Positions 9,874 to 21,799 are shown, numbered from the stretch's first letter. The stretch is DNA of 64,000 bases from Cercospora beticola (GCF_033473495.1 NC_088937.1:1674001-1738000), one strand, 5' to 3'. Numbers and translations: made by a program. The notes: generated by a model not told the origin, from the sequence alone.

Positions 9874-11748
9874 ATGTCGCGCTCCCTCACCACTCCCGAC
9901 CTGCAGCACTACTACCACTCCACCGCCAGCAGCCCCAGTCTCCGCAGTCGCACGCCCGTCGATGTCGACATGAGTCGACCCGAGACGCCGACCGATGGCG
10001 ACGGCGGCCATGTGAAGGTTGTTGTGCGCTGCAGAAAGTTCATCAAGAGAGGTGAGTAGAGATAAGAAAGTCAGGAAGGGTAACAAGTGCTGAATATTCG
10101 TTCAGAAATCGATGCTGGCCAGCCATGCATCGTCCGCATGAACCCCACGACGCAGGAGACGACCATTCTGCCCCCCGAGATGAGCGAGGACCAGCTGCGC
10201 AACTCACGAAAGCAGTACGAACAGAAGACTTTCACCTTCGACAAGTCCTTCTGGTCAGTCAACGACTCCGATGCCCACTTCGCTGGTCAGAGCGATATCT
10301 ACAACTCGTTCGGCGAAGAGTTCCTCGACCACAACTTTGATGGCTATCACACATGCATCTTCGCCTACGGCCAGACAGGAAGTGGAAAGTCTTACACCAT
10401 GATGGGCACTCCCGAGCAACCTGGGCTGATCCCACGCACATGTCGAGGACTATTCGAGCGAGTCGAAGCCGAGCAGAGCGGGAGTATAACCTACAACGTT
10501 CATGTCTCCTACTTCGAAATCTACAACGAACATGTCAAAGACTTGCTCACACCGCGCACAAACCCACCAACGTACCTGAAAATCAGAGAGAGCAAGGGCG
10601 AAGGTGTCTTCGTACAGAACTTGACAGATGAGAAAGTGGAATGCTATGAGGATATTGAGCGTGTCATGAAAATGGGCGATTTGAACCGGACTACTGCCAG
10701 CACAAAGATGAACGACACATCATCTCGATCACACGCCGTCTTCACTTTGACGCTGAAGCAGATTCAAGCAGACCTCTCAGACGACAGCACGATTGAACGA
10801 GTGGCTCGCATGCGACTCGTCGACTTGGCCGGATCTGAGAGAGCAGGAAGGACAGAGGCTACCGGGCAACGCCTGCGAGAAGGCGGCAACATCAACCAAT
10901 CTCTCACCACTCTCGGTCGTGTCATTGCAGCTCTCGCAGATCCCAAGCGTCAACGAGCTAGTCGGATGGGCGGTCTGCAGAACCAAGCCAAGCGGAGGGC
11001 AGAGGTCGTGCCTTACAGGGACAGTGTCCTTACCTGGCTGCTCAGAGACTCCCTCGGAGGCAACAGCAAGACGGCGATGGTCGCTTGCATTTCACCCACT
11101 GACTATGAAGAGACTTTGTCGACTCTGCGTTACGCTGACCAGGCCAAACGTATCCGCACTAAAGCGCACGTCAACCAAGACGCCCGATCTGCCGCCGAGC
11201 GGGATGCACAAATCATGGAAATGGCCGAGACTATTAAGCAGCTGCAACTCTCTGTCAACAATGCTGCAACACGCAAGCGCGATGAGGCTGACCGGGCGAG
11301 GGACGAGCTCGAGGACTATCAACGGCAAGTGGGCAAAATGCATCGTGCAATGCAAGAATCCAAAGCAGTGTCCGATACCAAGATTCGAGCCCTCACGCTG
11401 GAAGTCGAAGAACTACGGCCGCAGAATGAAGCTCTACGCATGGAGGTCGAAGCATTGAGAAGACATTTGGCACTTGCAGTCGGCGAGTTGAAGAACCCAA
11501 TAGTGCTGCCAGAAGCCTTTCTTGGTGGTGAGGAAGACGATAGGTCTATGGACGGCGACTCGGAGCACGATAGTGGCGTGGACGACGGCACCTCATACAC
11601 GGAGGATTATGGCGACTTCGAACATGAGAGCTGGCAAGCGGATGTCGACGCGCTTCTCAACGACCTCGGCTTGTTCAAGAAGAAGGTCATGGACGACAAG
11701 TCTCGCTTTCCTCGTCCAGACAGCAGGCCAGGCATCGTAGCGAACTAA
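9874..11748 (+). CDS. Short kinesin-3 family motor protein
   Basis: Microtubule motor ATPase. Exons 9874-10051 and 10106-11748, with a 54-nt intron (GTGAGT...TTCAG), give 606 residues. The motor domain runs from about residue 45 to 430: P-loop GQTGSGKS (148-155), switch I NDTSSRSHAVF, switch II LVDLAGSER, and the kinesin-3 style TALGR-like segment (here TTLGRVIAAL) and SLGGNSKT. A coiled coil follows (about 430-520), then an acidic tail. There is no FHA or PH domain, so this is far shorter than UNC104/KIF1 motors of about 1600 residues. Filamentous ascomycetes are known to carry a second, tail-reduced kinesin-3 (for example NcKin3 in Neurospora, UncB in Aspergillus), and this may be its counterpart. 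Cargo cannot be inferred. A further 3' exon cannot be excluded, though none was seen. Confidence 0.88.
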
Positions 11749-12269
11749 GGGGACTTCTGTTGCCGGAGCATGCGACATGACAGAATATGATGGTGTTGAT
11801 GACCAGACATGATTGATGGTTCAGGTAAGCGTTTTGGCGTGGAGTTTGGTGCTAGTGGCTTGCAAAGCTTGGGAACGCTCTTCTATCGAGAACGCTTGTT
11901 CGATTGTCGTGTCGTCAGTAGCAAAGACTTTGGACAAATCAAATTGGCTTTTTCGCGTGCCAAGGCATTGCCTAGAATTGACATTGGAATGGCATGTTGA
12001 AGTGAATGTTCAGTTGCACGCAGTCGCTCTTGTATGTCTCCTGAACGGCAGCTTGTTTCATTGGTCGTAAGTCTGCTCTAGATACCTGTTTCTTCCAGTC
12101 TCAGCTTTCGTTCCACACACTGTCCCGTCCGCTGCCGTTTCTGACCGCTGCCACAACCGCCCACCTTGGCAAGCTGTTTGCCAACCTCAGCTGCCTCGAC
12201 ACAAACAACACTCAACATTGATGCGTGGGCCTTGCCACGCCAACTTTCCCACATACCAAGACCTGCGCC
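11749..12269. other. Intergenic, 0.5 kb
   Basis: Kinesin 3' UTR followed by the promoter and 5' UTR of the phospholipase D gene. No open frame with coding features is seen. Confidence 0.5.
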
Positions 12270-15174
12270 ATGTCGTTCCTATTCGACAAGGTTAAGTCGG
12301 GCCTCAAAGATGTCGAGGCTCGCATCAAAGCAGAAACGACCGGATCCACGCATGCCCACACGCACAACTCGAACGTCTGTTCCGATAACGATGACCATCA
12401 CTTGCACCGTTACCAGAGCTTTGCACCTCAGCGCGAAGGTAATGAGGTCAAGTGGTATGTCGACGGCTGCAGCTATATGTGGGCCGTCTCTACCGCCATT
12501 GAAAATGCACAGTCGAGTATCTGGATTCTGGACTGGTGGCTCAGTCCCGAGCTTTATCTTCGGAGACCACCGGCTTTGCACGAACAGTATCGACTCGACA
12601 GACTGTTATTTGCAGCTGCAGAGCGAGGAGTGCAAGTCTATGTGATCGTCTATAAGGAAGTGACACAGGTAGGAGGGCACAAGAACGGCATATTGGCATT
12701 GCGGAGCTGAATAAATGGCAGGCATTGACTCTTAGCTCACATCACACCAAGCACTGGCTTGAGGACAATGGTGATTATGCAGCTTCCACTGGATCTTAGA
12801 CTGTATGCTGACCTTTCCTCGTGACACAGACAAGACAGGCAACATCAAGGTCTTCCGCCACCCGGATCATTTACCTGACAAGCAGACTTTGGCCTCAAAT
12901 TTCATGGCCAGCATTAAGCAATCCGGCTTGAGCGCTGCTAAACTCGCACAACTCCCAGGTGATGCCATCAAGGGAATCTATGGCATGAACGATGGTACCG
13001 TGCTGTACTGGGCACATCACGAGAAGCTGTGCTTGGTCGACAGCCACGTCGCGTTTATGGGCGGGCTGGACCTGTAAGTTGTTCCGCTGTTGTATCAGAT
13101 GCAGCACGATATACTTGTGTCATTCACAGAAACCTTGCTGACCTCGCATCATTTAGGTGCTAGTAAGTGACTTATTTGCGCCAGACATATACAATGCTCC
13201 GAATTGCTAACCAACGAACTCCATTACAGCGGTCGATGGGATACCAACCAGCACTCCATCGCAGATGCCCATCCTGATGATTTGAAGCAGATTGTGTTCC
13301 CTGGCCAAGATTACAACAACGCTCGAATCATGGACTTTAGCGATGTCAGCCACTGGGAGAACAACAAACTGCCGAGAACCAGCAACAGCCGAATGGGCTG
13401 GAGTGATGTTGCCTTATGTGCCAAGGGCCCCGTAGTGGAAGATCTCAAGGCTCATTTCGTACAACGCTGGAACTTCATCTACTACGAAAAGTATGATGTC
13501 CGTAGAGACGATCGATACGCCCCTCTTGTCTACCACCCGCAAAGAATTGGCATCATCGGACACCCTTACCGGTCTACCGAAGACGGTGGTGTCGAAGGCG
13601 AGGGCCAAATGCAATCCTTCCGCGATAGAATTCGCGAGCAGTACGAAAAGGGCCGTGCTCGTTTGGAAGATGGAAGAGACAAGCTGCTGTACAATCAGGA
13701 CATTCCCGACGGGCCACTTGGAGGTGTTCAGTGCCAGATTGCTCGCTCAGCATGCAAGTGGAGTCACGGAGTGAAGCTGGAGCACTCCATTGCCAATGCC
13801 TATATCCAAACGATCAGAGAAAGTGTCCATTTCGTGTACATCGAGAACCAGTTTTTCATCACCGCGACCGGACACCAGCAGAAGCCTGTCAAGAACCTCA
13901 TCGGTGCAGCCATGGTGGAGCGGATCCTGCGAGCTGCGAGAAACAATGAAGACTGGCATATGATCATCAACATCCCATCAGTGCCCGCTTTTGCTGGTGA
14001 CCTCAAGGACGATGCCGCGCTCGGAACACGGGCCATCATGGAGTTCCAATACTTTTCGACCAATCGCGGAGGCCACAGCATCATGGAGGAGGTCGCTCGG
14101 CAGGGCGTAGACCCCATGAAGTATATCCGCTTCTACAACCTCCGAAGTTATGATAGAATCAATGCCAATGCCTCCATGGCAAAGGTCGAGCAGCAAGCTG
14201 GGGTTTCTTATGACGATGCGAGAAAAGGCTACGATCAGCAGTATGCCCACACCGTGGAATCGGGTCAATATAACCAGGAGTACGCCGATCCAAATGGTAA
14301 CGCCAACGCCTACGATCGATATCAGCAGACTGCTCAACAGATTTCTGGAGGTGGTAATCGTGGCCGTTGGGATTCAGTCGCCGAATGCTATATGCAAAAT
14401 GGTCCAGACATCCGATCAGTGCCATGGGATGGCGCTCCCGAAGCCGAAATGGACGCCTTCGTGTCCGAAGAGCTGTACATCCACAGCAAACTCTTGATCG
14501 CAGACGACCGCATCGTAATCTGCGGCTCAGCAAATCTGAACGACAGATCACAACTTGGAGACCACGACAGTGAAATCGCCATGATCATCGAAGACAACCA
14601 AGAATTCGACTCTCAAATGGGCGGTAGACCATGGAAATCCAAAGTCTTCGCCTCCACTCTTCGACGCCAAATCTTCAGGAAACATCTCGGACTGCTTCCA
14701 CCACAAGACATGCAACGTCCAGACAATAATTTCATGCCTGTGGGAACGCCGAATAACTACGATTGGGGCAGTCCCGAAGACCAAGCAGTTGCTGATCCGA
14801 ACTCAGAGGCCTTCCATAGATTGTGGAAACAGACCGCTGCGACGAACACGCAAGCGTTCGCGAAGGTCTTCCATCCGGTTCCGGACGACCAAGTCAAGAA
14901 CTGGAAAGATTACGAAGAGTACTATGAGAAGTACTTCAAAGCTGATGATCCCAAGAAACAAGGACAAGAGAATGAGAAGCCAGCTTTCTGGAGATGGGGT
15001 CACGTCGTCAAAGAAGAATTCTCACCTGGCGCCCAGGGAACGCAAGAGATGAAGGAAGTGCTCAGTAGGATTCGAGGAAACTTGGTGGAGATGCCGCTAT
15101 TGTTCTTGAAGGATGAGGATATTGCCAAAGAAGGCTTGGGATTGAACGCTATGACTGAGGAGCTTTATACGTAG
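12270..15174 (+). CDS. Phospholipase D (two HKD motifs, no PX/PH domains)
   Basis: Hydrolyses phosphatidylcholine to phosphatidic acid and choline. My model joins 12270-12668, 12722-12770, 12830-13073, 13157-13162 and 13230-15174, giving 880 residues. Intron phases agree throughout and each donor/acceptor is standard; branch-like CTGA/CTAAC sites are present. The fourth exon is only 6 nt and supplies the Cys-Tyr of the LCYGRWDTNQH segment, which fungal PLDs conserve. Catalytic HKD motifs: His213/Lys215/Asp220 (HHEKLCLVD) and His651/Lys653/Asp658 (IHSKLLIADD), each followed by a GG or GSAN signature. The N-terminus is a His-rich linker and then the EVKWYVDG core; PX and PH domains of the Spo14/PLD1 type are absent. 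The Gly/Asn/Tyr-rich loop at about 560-600 is a low-complexity insert. The C-terminal region runs on with no other recognised domain. Confidence 0.9.
13157..13162 (+). other. 6-nt micro-exon of phospholipase D
   Basis: The bases GTGCTA lie between an acceptor (ATTTAG) and a donor (GTAAGT). Upstream exon 3 ends in CT and exon 5 begins with C, so the join reads CTG TGC TAC GGT CGA TGG, Leu-Cys-Tyr-Gly-Arg-Trp. Skipping it, or reading on from it, gives a frameshift or the stop TAG. Confidence 0.8.
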
Positions 15175-15997
15175 GGAGGATCGCTTGCAGTCTTGATGAG
15201 AATGAATGTCATGACCAGATTGGACACAGGGTATGAGAAGCGTAGAAATGGACGTTAGAAAGGGAATCATACAAGCATTCGAGTTCTGACATGTGGCTTG
15301 GTTGCGCAAGCAAACGCAGTAAGCTTCTCAACAGAACAGTAAGACCTGTCGTACGAACGCGACCATGTTGTATGTCAAATGTGATTTGTGGTGAGATCCT
15401 GTTCTGCCAAGCAAGAGCGTCCTGTGCCTGACTTGTTGCCAACATGCTGTACAAGCGGCAGTACCACGGCCCATGGAGACTTCCTGTCCCACGCCGCTAG
15501 CCCATAGCCAACGCCTAGGGCTCTCGTGCATTGCCTCAGCTGACACGGGTAGCTGTTGGAACTCTCATTACTGATCCGTGACAGGCCTTCTCCGCTCGCG
15601 CGTATTCGTGCTCGTATGGCCTGCTGGTGATCTGAGCATTCGGGAAGGTGTTCCGGGTACAAGTCTGGAGTGATGCCAAAATAGAGTCGTGGACCCAGCA
15701 GGAGCCTACAGGTTGTCTCAGGACATGTGCCACTGCGCGCGAACAGACAAGACGTGTTTGTTGTATGGCCAACTACTGCGATACGAAAGCCATGTGCGCG
15801 TCCAGGGCCATCCCAACCTCGCCTAGCTAAGGCGACTGCTGCGCCATTGAAGCTATTGATCCTTGTCCAGAGGTGCCAGCGAGGGATGAGAGCGATGTAT
15901 CGTTGGAGCGATCGTGGGCAAGCATGATGCATTGCTACGAGAATACTGTGACCGCTTGCCATGTATTTGAGCCAGTTGGTGTTCCAATCTGGACTGT
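15175..15997. other. Convergent 3' region, 0.8 kb
   Basis: Lies between the ends of PLD (plus) and the phosducin-like gene (minus). A 235-residue open frame on the minus strand (15375-16082) overlaps the phosducin-like 3' exon in another frame and has no recognisable features; I treat it as chance. Confidence 0.5.
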
Positions 15998-16896
15998 TCA
16001 AGACAGGATTTGATGTCTGTGAATGATTGATTAGTGCGTGTCTCTTGTCACGAATCAAAAGGTGCATACCTCTTGAACACATTTTCCAGTGTTATGGCAT
16101 TAAGCTCGGCGTCATCTGGAAGCTCGTTGATCAGAGGCACCAGATCCGCAAATTTGTCGCCATTGCGATATGCAATGATCGCAGGCACTCCCATGGGTTC
16201 CATCTGTGCGTCCTCGATGTGTAGTTTGACGAAACGAGTGTCCTGGTGCTTGGCCGCGAGTGTTCGAACGCATCGCTCACACAGGTCGCTGACTTCCGAG
16301 TAATCGTCGAAAATGTAGACGATGACCACAACGTCCGGTCCAGATTTCTCCACAGCGTCCAGGTATCCATCAGGATCAACCATGGTCAAGCTGCCAAACA
16401 GTCTCGTGGTATTGCCGTTGTGGTGCATCTGGCTCCCTTTGACGCCGTTCTGCATCTCCTTCAATCTGCTCTGTCTCCATTGTTTCATAAAACTGTCGTC
16501 CTCATCGTCGTCAAGATCCAACTCCTCGTCCTCTTCAATTTTCTCGGCAGGCGCTTGTTGTTGTACGGACAATGACTGGGCTTGCGCAGCCAGGCTAGAG
16601 ATACTCCTCATGGATGCCCGTTGCGATCTTCGAGAGTCTTGAAAGTTCTGGGCGTCTGAGATAACGCCCTTGGGCCCAGTGTTGGCGCCATATCGCTTCG
16701 TGGGAATGGTGCTTCGCGCTGTGCCCAGCGGTGTCCGCGATCGCTCGACACTGGAAGCGGGCGGTGTTGCATCGTTGTCGGAATCGTCCGACAAGTTCAG
16801 GAAGGATCGTGCATCGTCGTGGCTGTCTTCGGGGTGCGTGGTCCTGCGCTCCTTGTCGCGCATCAGCTCGTTGAATTCATCCTGCGCGGCCGACAT
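15998..16896 (-). CDS. phnA: Phosducin-like protein (G beta-gamma chaperone)
   Basis: Exons 16070-16896 and 15998-16016 with a 53-nt intron (GTATGC, branch CACTAATC, CACAG) give 281 residues, ending RHQILS. The N-terminal half is acidic and Ser-rich; a phosducin-type helix follows the acidic block (SFMKQWRQSRLKEMQN, about 133-148), then a thioredoxin-fold domain (about 150-275) containing VVVIVYIFDDYSEVSDLCERC and PAIIAYRNGDKFADL. Without splicing, the frame ends YAPFDS a few codons later; the spliced ending RHxIL fits the family better. Phosducin-like proteins of filamentous fungi (PhnA in Aspergillus, BDM-1 in Cryphonectria) are needed for stable function of the G beta subunit. Here the G beta gene is the next gene upstream on the same strand, 1.24 kb away. 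Confidence 0.88.
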
Positions 16897-18135
16897 TGTA
16901 GCTTGGGATCCTGCCTGGTGGTCCTGTTCTCTCAGCTCCGCCGACGGCGTAAATCCAATCGACGATATTTTGGCTTTCGAGACTGGCAGGCGCGATAAGA
17001 TAATATTCTGGGAAATCCAACGCCCGCAGCACGGCCGTGCTCAAGAGGCTCGTCCTGGTCGTCTTCCGCAGCGGGGATGGTGAGACGCGCTGTGGCCAAC
17101 TTTGCCCAACATGTTGTTGGTGGTCTGCACATCCATGAGCAGCGGTGTCCGCCGCGCAGCCATGTCCCGACAACGCAACACCTCCCGCCCCGACTGCGCG
17201 TGTTGGTGGCCGCTCGCGGGGCCTGATCTGAGCGGGCGCTTTCACGTGCCCTGGTGCGACAAGCGGCACAGGAAGGATCGCCGGATGCGACGCCGACTGC
17301 CGGCAATCCGCCAGCGCTAGCCTGGAGAGCACCATGGCGCCACGCCTACCGCTACCGTGACGATGAAGTGTCAAGTTGTAGCGACACCACCGTCGTGGCG
17401 CACCCTCGCCGCGCGCATGGCAATGAGTCGCGACATTCAGCTATCAAACGCACGTCGGGAACATGAAACGGACGGCGCGACACCGTGACGCGCTCTCAAT
17501 ATCGTCAGTGTGGAAAGAAGCAATTACTGTATGCCGCCGCCAGGGAGGCGTTGAATTTCCCGAGTCTTCGGGGTGTGCAGCTCGGTGCCGGATTAAAGCG
17601 GATAGCATGGTATGGCAGTGTCAGTCGCTTCCTTCGCCCCCTCCTCCCACTATCTGACCTCTAACCAACGTACAGCGCTTAGATGCCGTGACAAAGCTCA
17701 GCTTTTGAGAACCCGTTGCTTGTGCGATACAGCTAAATGAACAGGCGCCGAGAAATGCGGCCCTCTCGCAGTGTAGAATGAACCACGCCGCCCCAATATG
17801 CCGCTTCATACGCCGCGCCTAGAGCCTTCGTCCAGCGCTGCCGCAGGTACAGCTTTTCAAGCAAGTGATTTGAAGAAATATGATAGTTGCCGTAGGAAAA
17901 TCATTGACCTCGTGGGCTGTGTATTCCAGTTTCCGCGGGCGCGCTCGATCCAGAAGAGTAGTGAGCAGATAGACTGCCTGGTCTTGTACATGACCACCGC
18001 GGCCGTGATCCAACACAGCCGAGTGTCGTGAACTGTGCTGTTGGATTCAATGGCAGTCACGACGGCGCTTGGAGCTGCAGTTCGGCGGCCCCACATGTTG
18101 GCTGGAGGCGCCGTCAAAAGTATGCAGATGGTCAA
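16897..18135. other. Intergenic, 1.2 kb
   Basis: Promoter of the phosducin-like gene and 3' UTR of the G beta gene, which is transcribed in the same direction. Several open frames on both strands overlap one another and show no family motif. Composition is GC-rich near 17.1-17.3 kb. Confidence 0.45.
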
Positions 18136-19462
18136 TCATGCCCAAATTCGGAGCTGTGTGCGAAGATTAGCGATTCCCATCCATGGCGGATATACCGGTT
18201 TGGAATGCAATGATGCTCACCATTGAATCCCACGATCCTGTGCATAACGACATGGCGTCGTTGCTCACGCCGAGGCAGCTCACACGGTTGTCGTGACCTT
18301 GGAGGGTGCCGACTCTCTCCCCACGTAGAACGTCCCAAACCTGCTTGATGGTCAGCCGTGCTTCTCCGAGTGAGACCAGAAGTTGTGTGGATAGTGACAA
18401 CGAACCTTGCACTCAAAATCGTCGTAACCGGCGAAAAGTAGTCTTCCTGAGACGGAAAACGCAACGGAAGTGATACCGCATACAGGCTCGCCAATCTGAG
18501 AATGAATTAGCACATGTACAGCTAAGCGTTAGGTCGTCGAATTGTGCTTACCGTATACGCTTGCAGCTCTCTATCTGCGCGGATATCAAACAGCCGGCAA
18601 GAGGCGTCGTCGCTGCCTGTTCCAAAAGCGTTGCCATTAGGGAAGAATTGGATGGCATTGATGTCCGAGTCGTGCGCGGCGAACGTTTGCGTGCACTTCT
18701 GTTGCCTGATGTCCCACAGTTTCGCGAAAGCATCGCAAGCGCCCGAGACGAATTGGTTGTTATCCAAGGGGTTTATGCTCAAGCTCATCACATCTCCAAG
18801 GTGGTCAGCGAATTCCGTGATCTTTTGGCCAGTCTCAATATCCCACAGCACGCAGGTCATATCTCCCGAGGAGGTGAGGATTCGTCTGTCGTTAATAAAT
18901 CTGCAGCAACTCAAATAGCCGGAATGGCCGCTGAGCTCTCGAGCCACTCGTGTCGGCCCTTCTCGGGCAGACAGGTTGTAAATGGAGCAGATATTGTCGA
19001 GACCGCCGCAGGCAACATAGTTACCACTGGGTGAGTATGCGCAGGTCATGACCCAAGATGACCGCAGGGGAATCGCGTGCACTTTGTTGGTCGTATAGGC
19101 ATCCCAGATGATCAGCTTGCCGTCTTGCGAGGCCGACACCAAATGTCTGCGATCGGTCGACCAGTGCATGGCATAGATCTTGGCCAGATGGCCTTTGAGC
19201 GTCCGCCTCGTCTTCATGGCCAGTCGCGGCAGCTGTTCTGTTTGTCGTCGCGCGACATCGCGTACTGTCAAGGTGCATTGTAAGCCTGTGATCACTTCAT
19301 ACGAGCCCGCACACTGCGCAGCACGCAGCACACTGGCGCATTGGACTCACGTGTGGTGTCTGCGAGCTCATCTTTCTTGCGCTTTATTCGGTCCTTGAGC
19401 GCCTCTGCGTCTCGCCTCGCTATCTGGATCTTGGTCTGGATGCTCTCGTTCGTGTCCGCCAT
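18136..19462 (-). CDS. sfaD: Heterotrimeric G-protein beta subunit (WD40)
   Basis: Exons, 5' to 3': 19351-19462, 18552-19264, 18406-18495, 18221-18340, 18136-18153; 350 residues, all phases consistent. The N-terminal helix ([18 protein letters not shown]) is the G-gamma-binding coiled coil. Seven WD40 repeats follow from [19 protein letters not shown] to the end; [20 protein letters not shown] and [14 protein letters not shown] are signature stretches of G beta. It couples receptors to growth, sporulation and virulence signalling at the plasma membrane. The last coding exon is 18 nt (LRIWA then TGA). Most fungal G beta proteins I recall end in WAW, so the C-terminus lacks the final aromatic residue. 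Exon 3 to 4 uses a weaker GTTCGT donor. The symbol follows Aspergillus; GPB1 and gnb-1 are used elsewhere. The neighbouring phosducin-like gene encodes its likely assembly partner. Confidence 0.95.
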
Positions 19463-21446
19463 GCCGGCTGGCCGCGACGACGCTGGAGTCGGCCGTGGTG
19501 CGCGCACTCAGGGTCGGTGGGGAAGGACGGGGGCGCGGAGCAAGGGAGTCGGCGTGGTGCAATCGAGCAAGCCCAGGTGAAGCTTGGGGGCTGTCGCGGC
19601 TCGTCTGTCCAGCCTGCTGCGCCGCTCACGTCGGTAGCGGGTCGCGAAGGGTAGGTCAGGCACAGGAACAAGCACGCACCGGCAGCGGGCGTCGTCGCGA
19701 GGCGTGCGGTCCGGAGAGGTCGACGTCCAGAGCAGCGGCGTCAGTCCGGGCGAGATGCGTCTGTCGGCGGCCACACAGAGGTGTGGAAAGGTGGAAGAGC
19801 GCAGCCAACAACGGGCAGAAAGGGCGTCCGAGCTCAAAACCCAAGACGGTCTAATCTCCCTGCTTGGACAACGACAATATAATGCTTCGCGAACCGCGGA
19901 GGCAGCGGCGCACACAACGGGCAGCGGAGGCACGAGACACGAGCTGAAGATGGAGCGGAGCGGAGCGTGCGAGGTGCTGGCGCCGGTGTGAGTGAATGAT
20001 GAGCTCGCCGCCCTCGCAGCGGTCGAAAGTGCGAGCAAACCCAGTGCGACAGCGCGGCCGGGCAATGGAACCAGGACGGGCTGACTCGGTACACATTGCC
20101 GTGCGAATCGAGCCACAGCGAGATTATTATCGACTCCCTTCCTGGTCGCTCGAGCACACCACGACGACGGCGCTGCCTACGCGCGCATAATATAATCCCG
20201 CTCATTGCTGTTCGCTCCTCGCCGCCCGCCCCCAGCGGAGCGCGACCGGTGCGTTTCCCAGCCTGTGTGATCTGCGCACCGCGCCCATGCATTATTGGCC
20301 TTGTGCCGACACGCCTTGGCCGCACAGCTGCCGTAAGCTCGCTGTTCTGGAGGAGTGGCTTGTCGATCAACCTTTTCGAGGTTATGCAAGGAACAGGGTG
20401 CTTGACGAGGTCGCTCCCATTCGCCTTTGGCGAACCACTCATTTCTCCGCGTCCTTAAGCGATCCTGGCTGTACGTATCATTTCAATACTGCTGTACGTC
20501 CCCTCACGTCTGCAGACGCCTTGGAAGCCACCTCATTGTCGTCAATTCCCAGACGATGTCGACGAATGTGTGCGAATACCAAGGACAAATATGCATTACT
20601 GCAGTATCATGATCTGGCTGAATGGAAAGTGCCGCGAAGACCCACCAATGCAAGTCGTATCGATTGTGCTATACCGCGCCGCTCACGCTCTATCGAAGTA
20701 GCGTACCAAGCAATTCGTGCTTGAGCAGTTCCAGTCACGCACTTCTACTACAGAACTTCTGGCGGTATAGCACTGATGGCAGTATCTACTAGAATTCTCG
20801 AATCGTAACTCGATAGAGCACACAGGGGAGGATAAGACAATGTCACTTGATGCACACATCTGGCGATGCTTTGCCGCCGACCATGCCTGGCTAATAATTG
20901 CAGCAGTTATAGCATCGTTGTGCAGACGTTGCTGCTGCATTTACGTGGTCCAGCATGATGTTTTCCAGCCCAGTGGCTGTGGTAGGTTTGGTGGCGCAGC
21001 GAAAGAGCTCAAACGACATACCGGTTTTTAGGCGGTGCTCTCGATCTCAGATTCCTCGAACAGCCCCCTACTGACCACTCCTCCATTATGCATACAGTCG
21101 ATGTGGTGGATCAAGCATATCACAAGGCACGGCGGGACAATCTGAAGGCGCGGCAGAGGTCGTGATCGGGTATTGTGCGAATTCATGGATGGCCATTACG
21201 AAGTATGCCAGCAGTGGGCGAGCAATTGGTCAGGGCGTACTGTGTGCAATGACACCTTTTGTGCTTCAAATTCGCAGCTGCAGATGTCGAGCTAACGCCT
21301 GCTCTTCATCGAGTCTTCCCGTGATTGCAGTCAACATCTCGTAGAACGCCGTTCCTGGTATGCCGCATTTCGCTCATCTTTCGGGTAGTCCATTGCGTTC
21401 GTGCCCCATCAAGGTCAATGACCATCCCAGTCCTCCGAACATGCAT
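19463..21446. other. Intergenic, 2.0 kb (G beta upstream region)
   Basis: G beta promoter and 5' UTR plus the S29 3' UTR. Both strands carry open frames up to about 200 residues at 19.5-20.4 kb, but these are Arg/Ser/Ala-rich shadows of a GC-rich stretch and overlap one another. No gene is supported. Confidence 0.45.
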
Positions 21447-21799
21447 TTATCGGTGCTATCATTTATTAGCTTGACCACTCCCCATCTTCTTTCTTCTGCT
21501 TCCTTTACCTTTGTGAATCCGATGTCTGCAGCCTTCTCGCGGAAGCACTGACGGCAGATGTTGAGGCCGTACTTGCGGACCAGACCAGCCTTGTGGGTGC
21601 AGACACGGCTAATTGAGTGTTAGTCCTCCAAGATCTTTGCTCTGGCTACCTCTCCTCCTGCTCGTGATTCCTCTGACATACCAAGCTCTTGCTCCCTTGC
21701 CGTAGGTGCGTGGGCGCGAGTACCAGACTGCATCAAATGTTAGTCGGCCATCACCTCCGAGCCATTTCGTGCGGTCGCCGTACCAGATTCGTGAGACAT
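21447..21799 (-). CDS. RPS29: 40S ribosomal protein S29 (uS14), four small exons
   Basis: Small zinc-binding protein of the 40S ribosomal head. Exons, 5' to 3': 21784-21799 (16 nt), 21682-21727 (46 nt), 21509-21608 (100 nt), 21447-21455 (9 nt); 56 residues. The first exon encodes MSHES, the second [15 protein letters not shown], the third carries the core [20 protein letters not shown], and the 9-nt last exon encodes His-Arg and the stop. Zinc ligands are Cys21, Cys24, Cys39 and Cys42. Length equals the family's usual 56. Introns are 56, 73 and 53 nt. The last intron has its branch-like CTAAT only about ten bases from the acceptor. The gene is divergent from the DUF4604 gene, 359 bp start to start. 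Confidence 0.93.

Noticed and set aside
15375..16082. 235-codon open frame on the minus strand
   Set aside because: Runs through the phosducin-like intron and last exon in the wrong frame; the spliced phosducin ending explains the region better.
19508..20442. Overlapping 200-codon minus-strand frames upstream of G beta
   Set aside because: Mutually overlapping, Arg/Ser/Ala-rich, no ATG context or motif; GC-rich promoter sequence.
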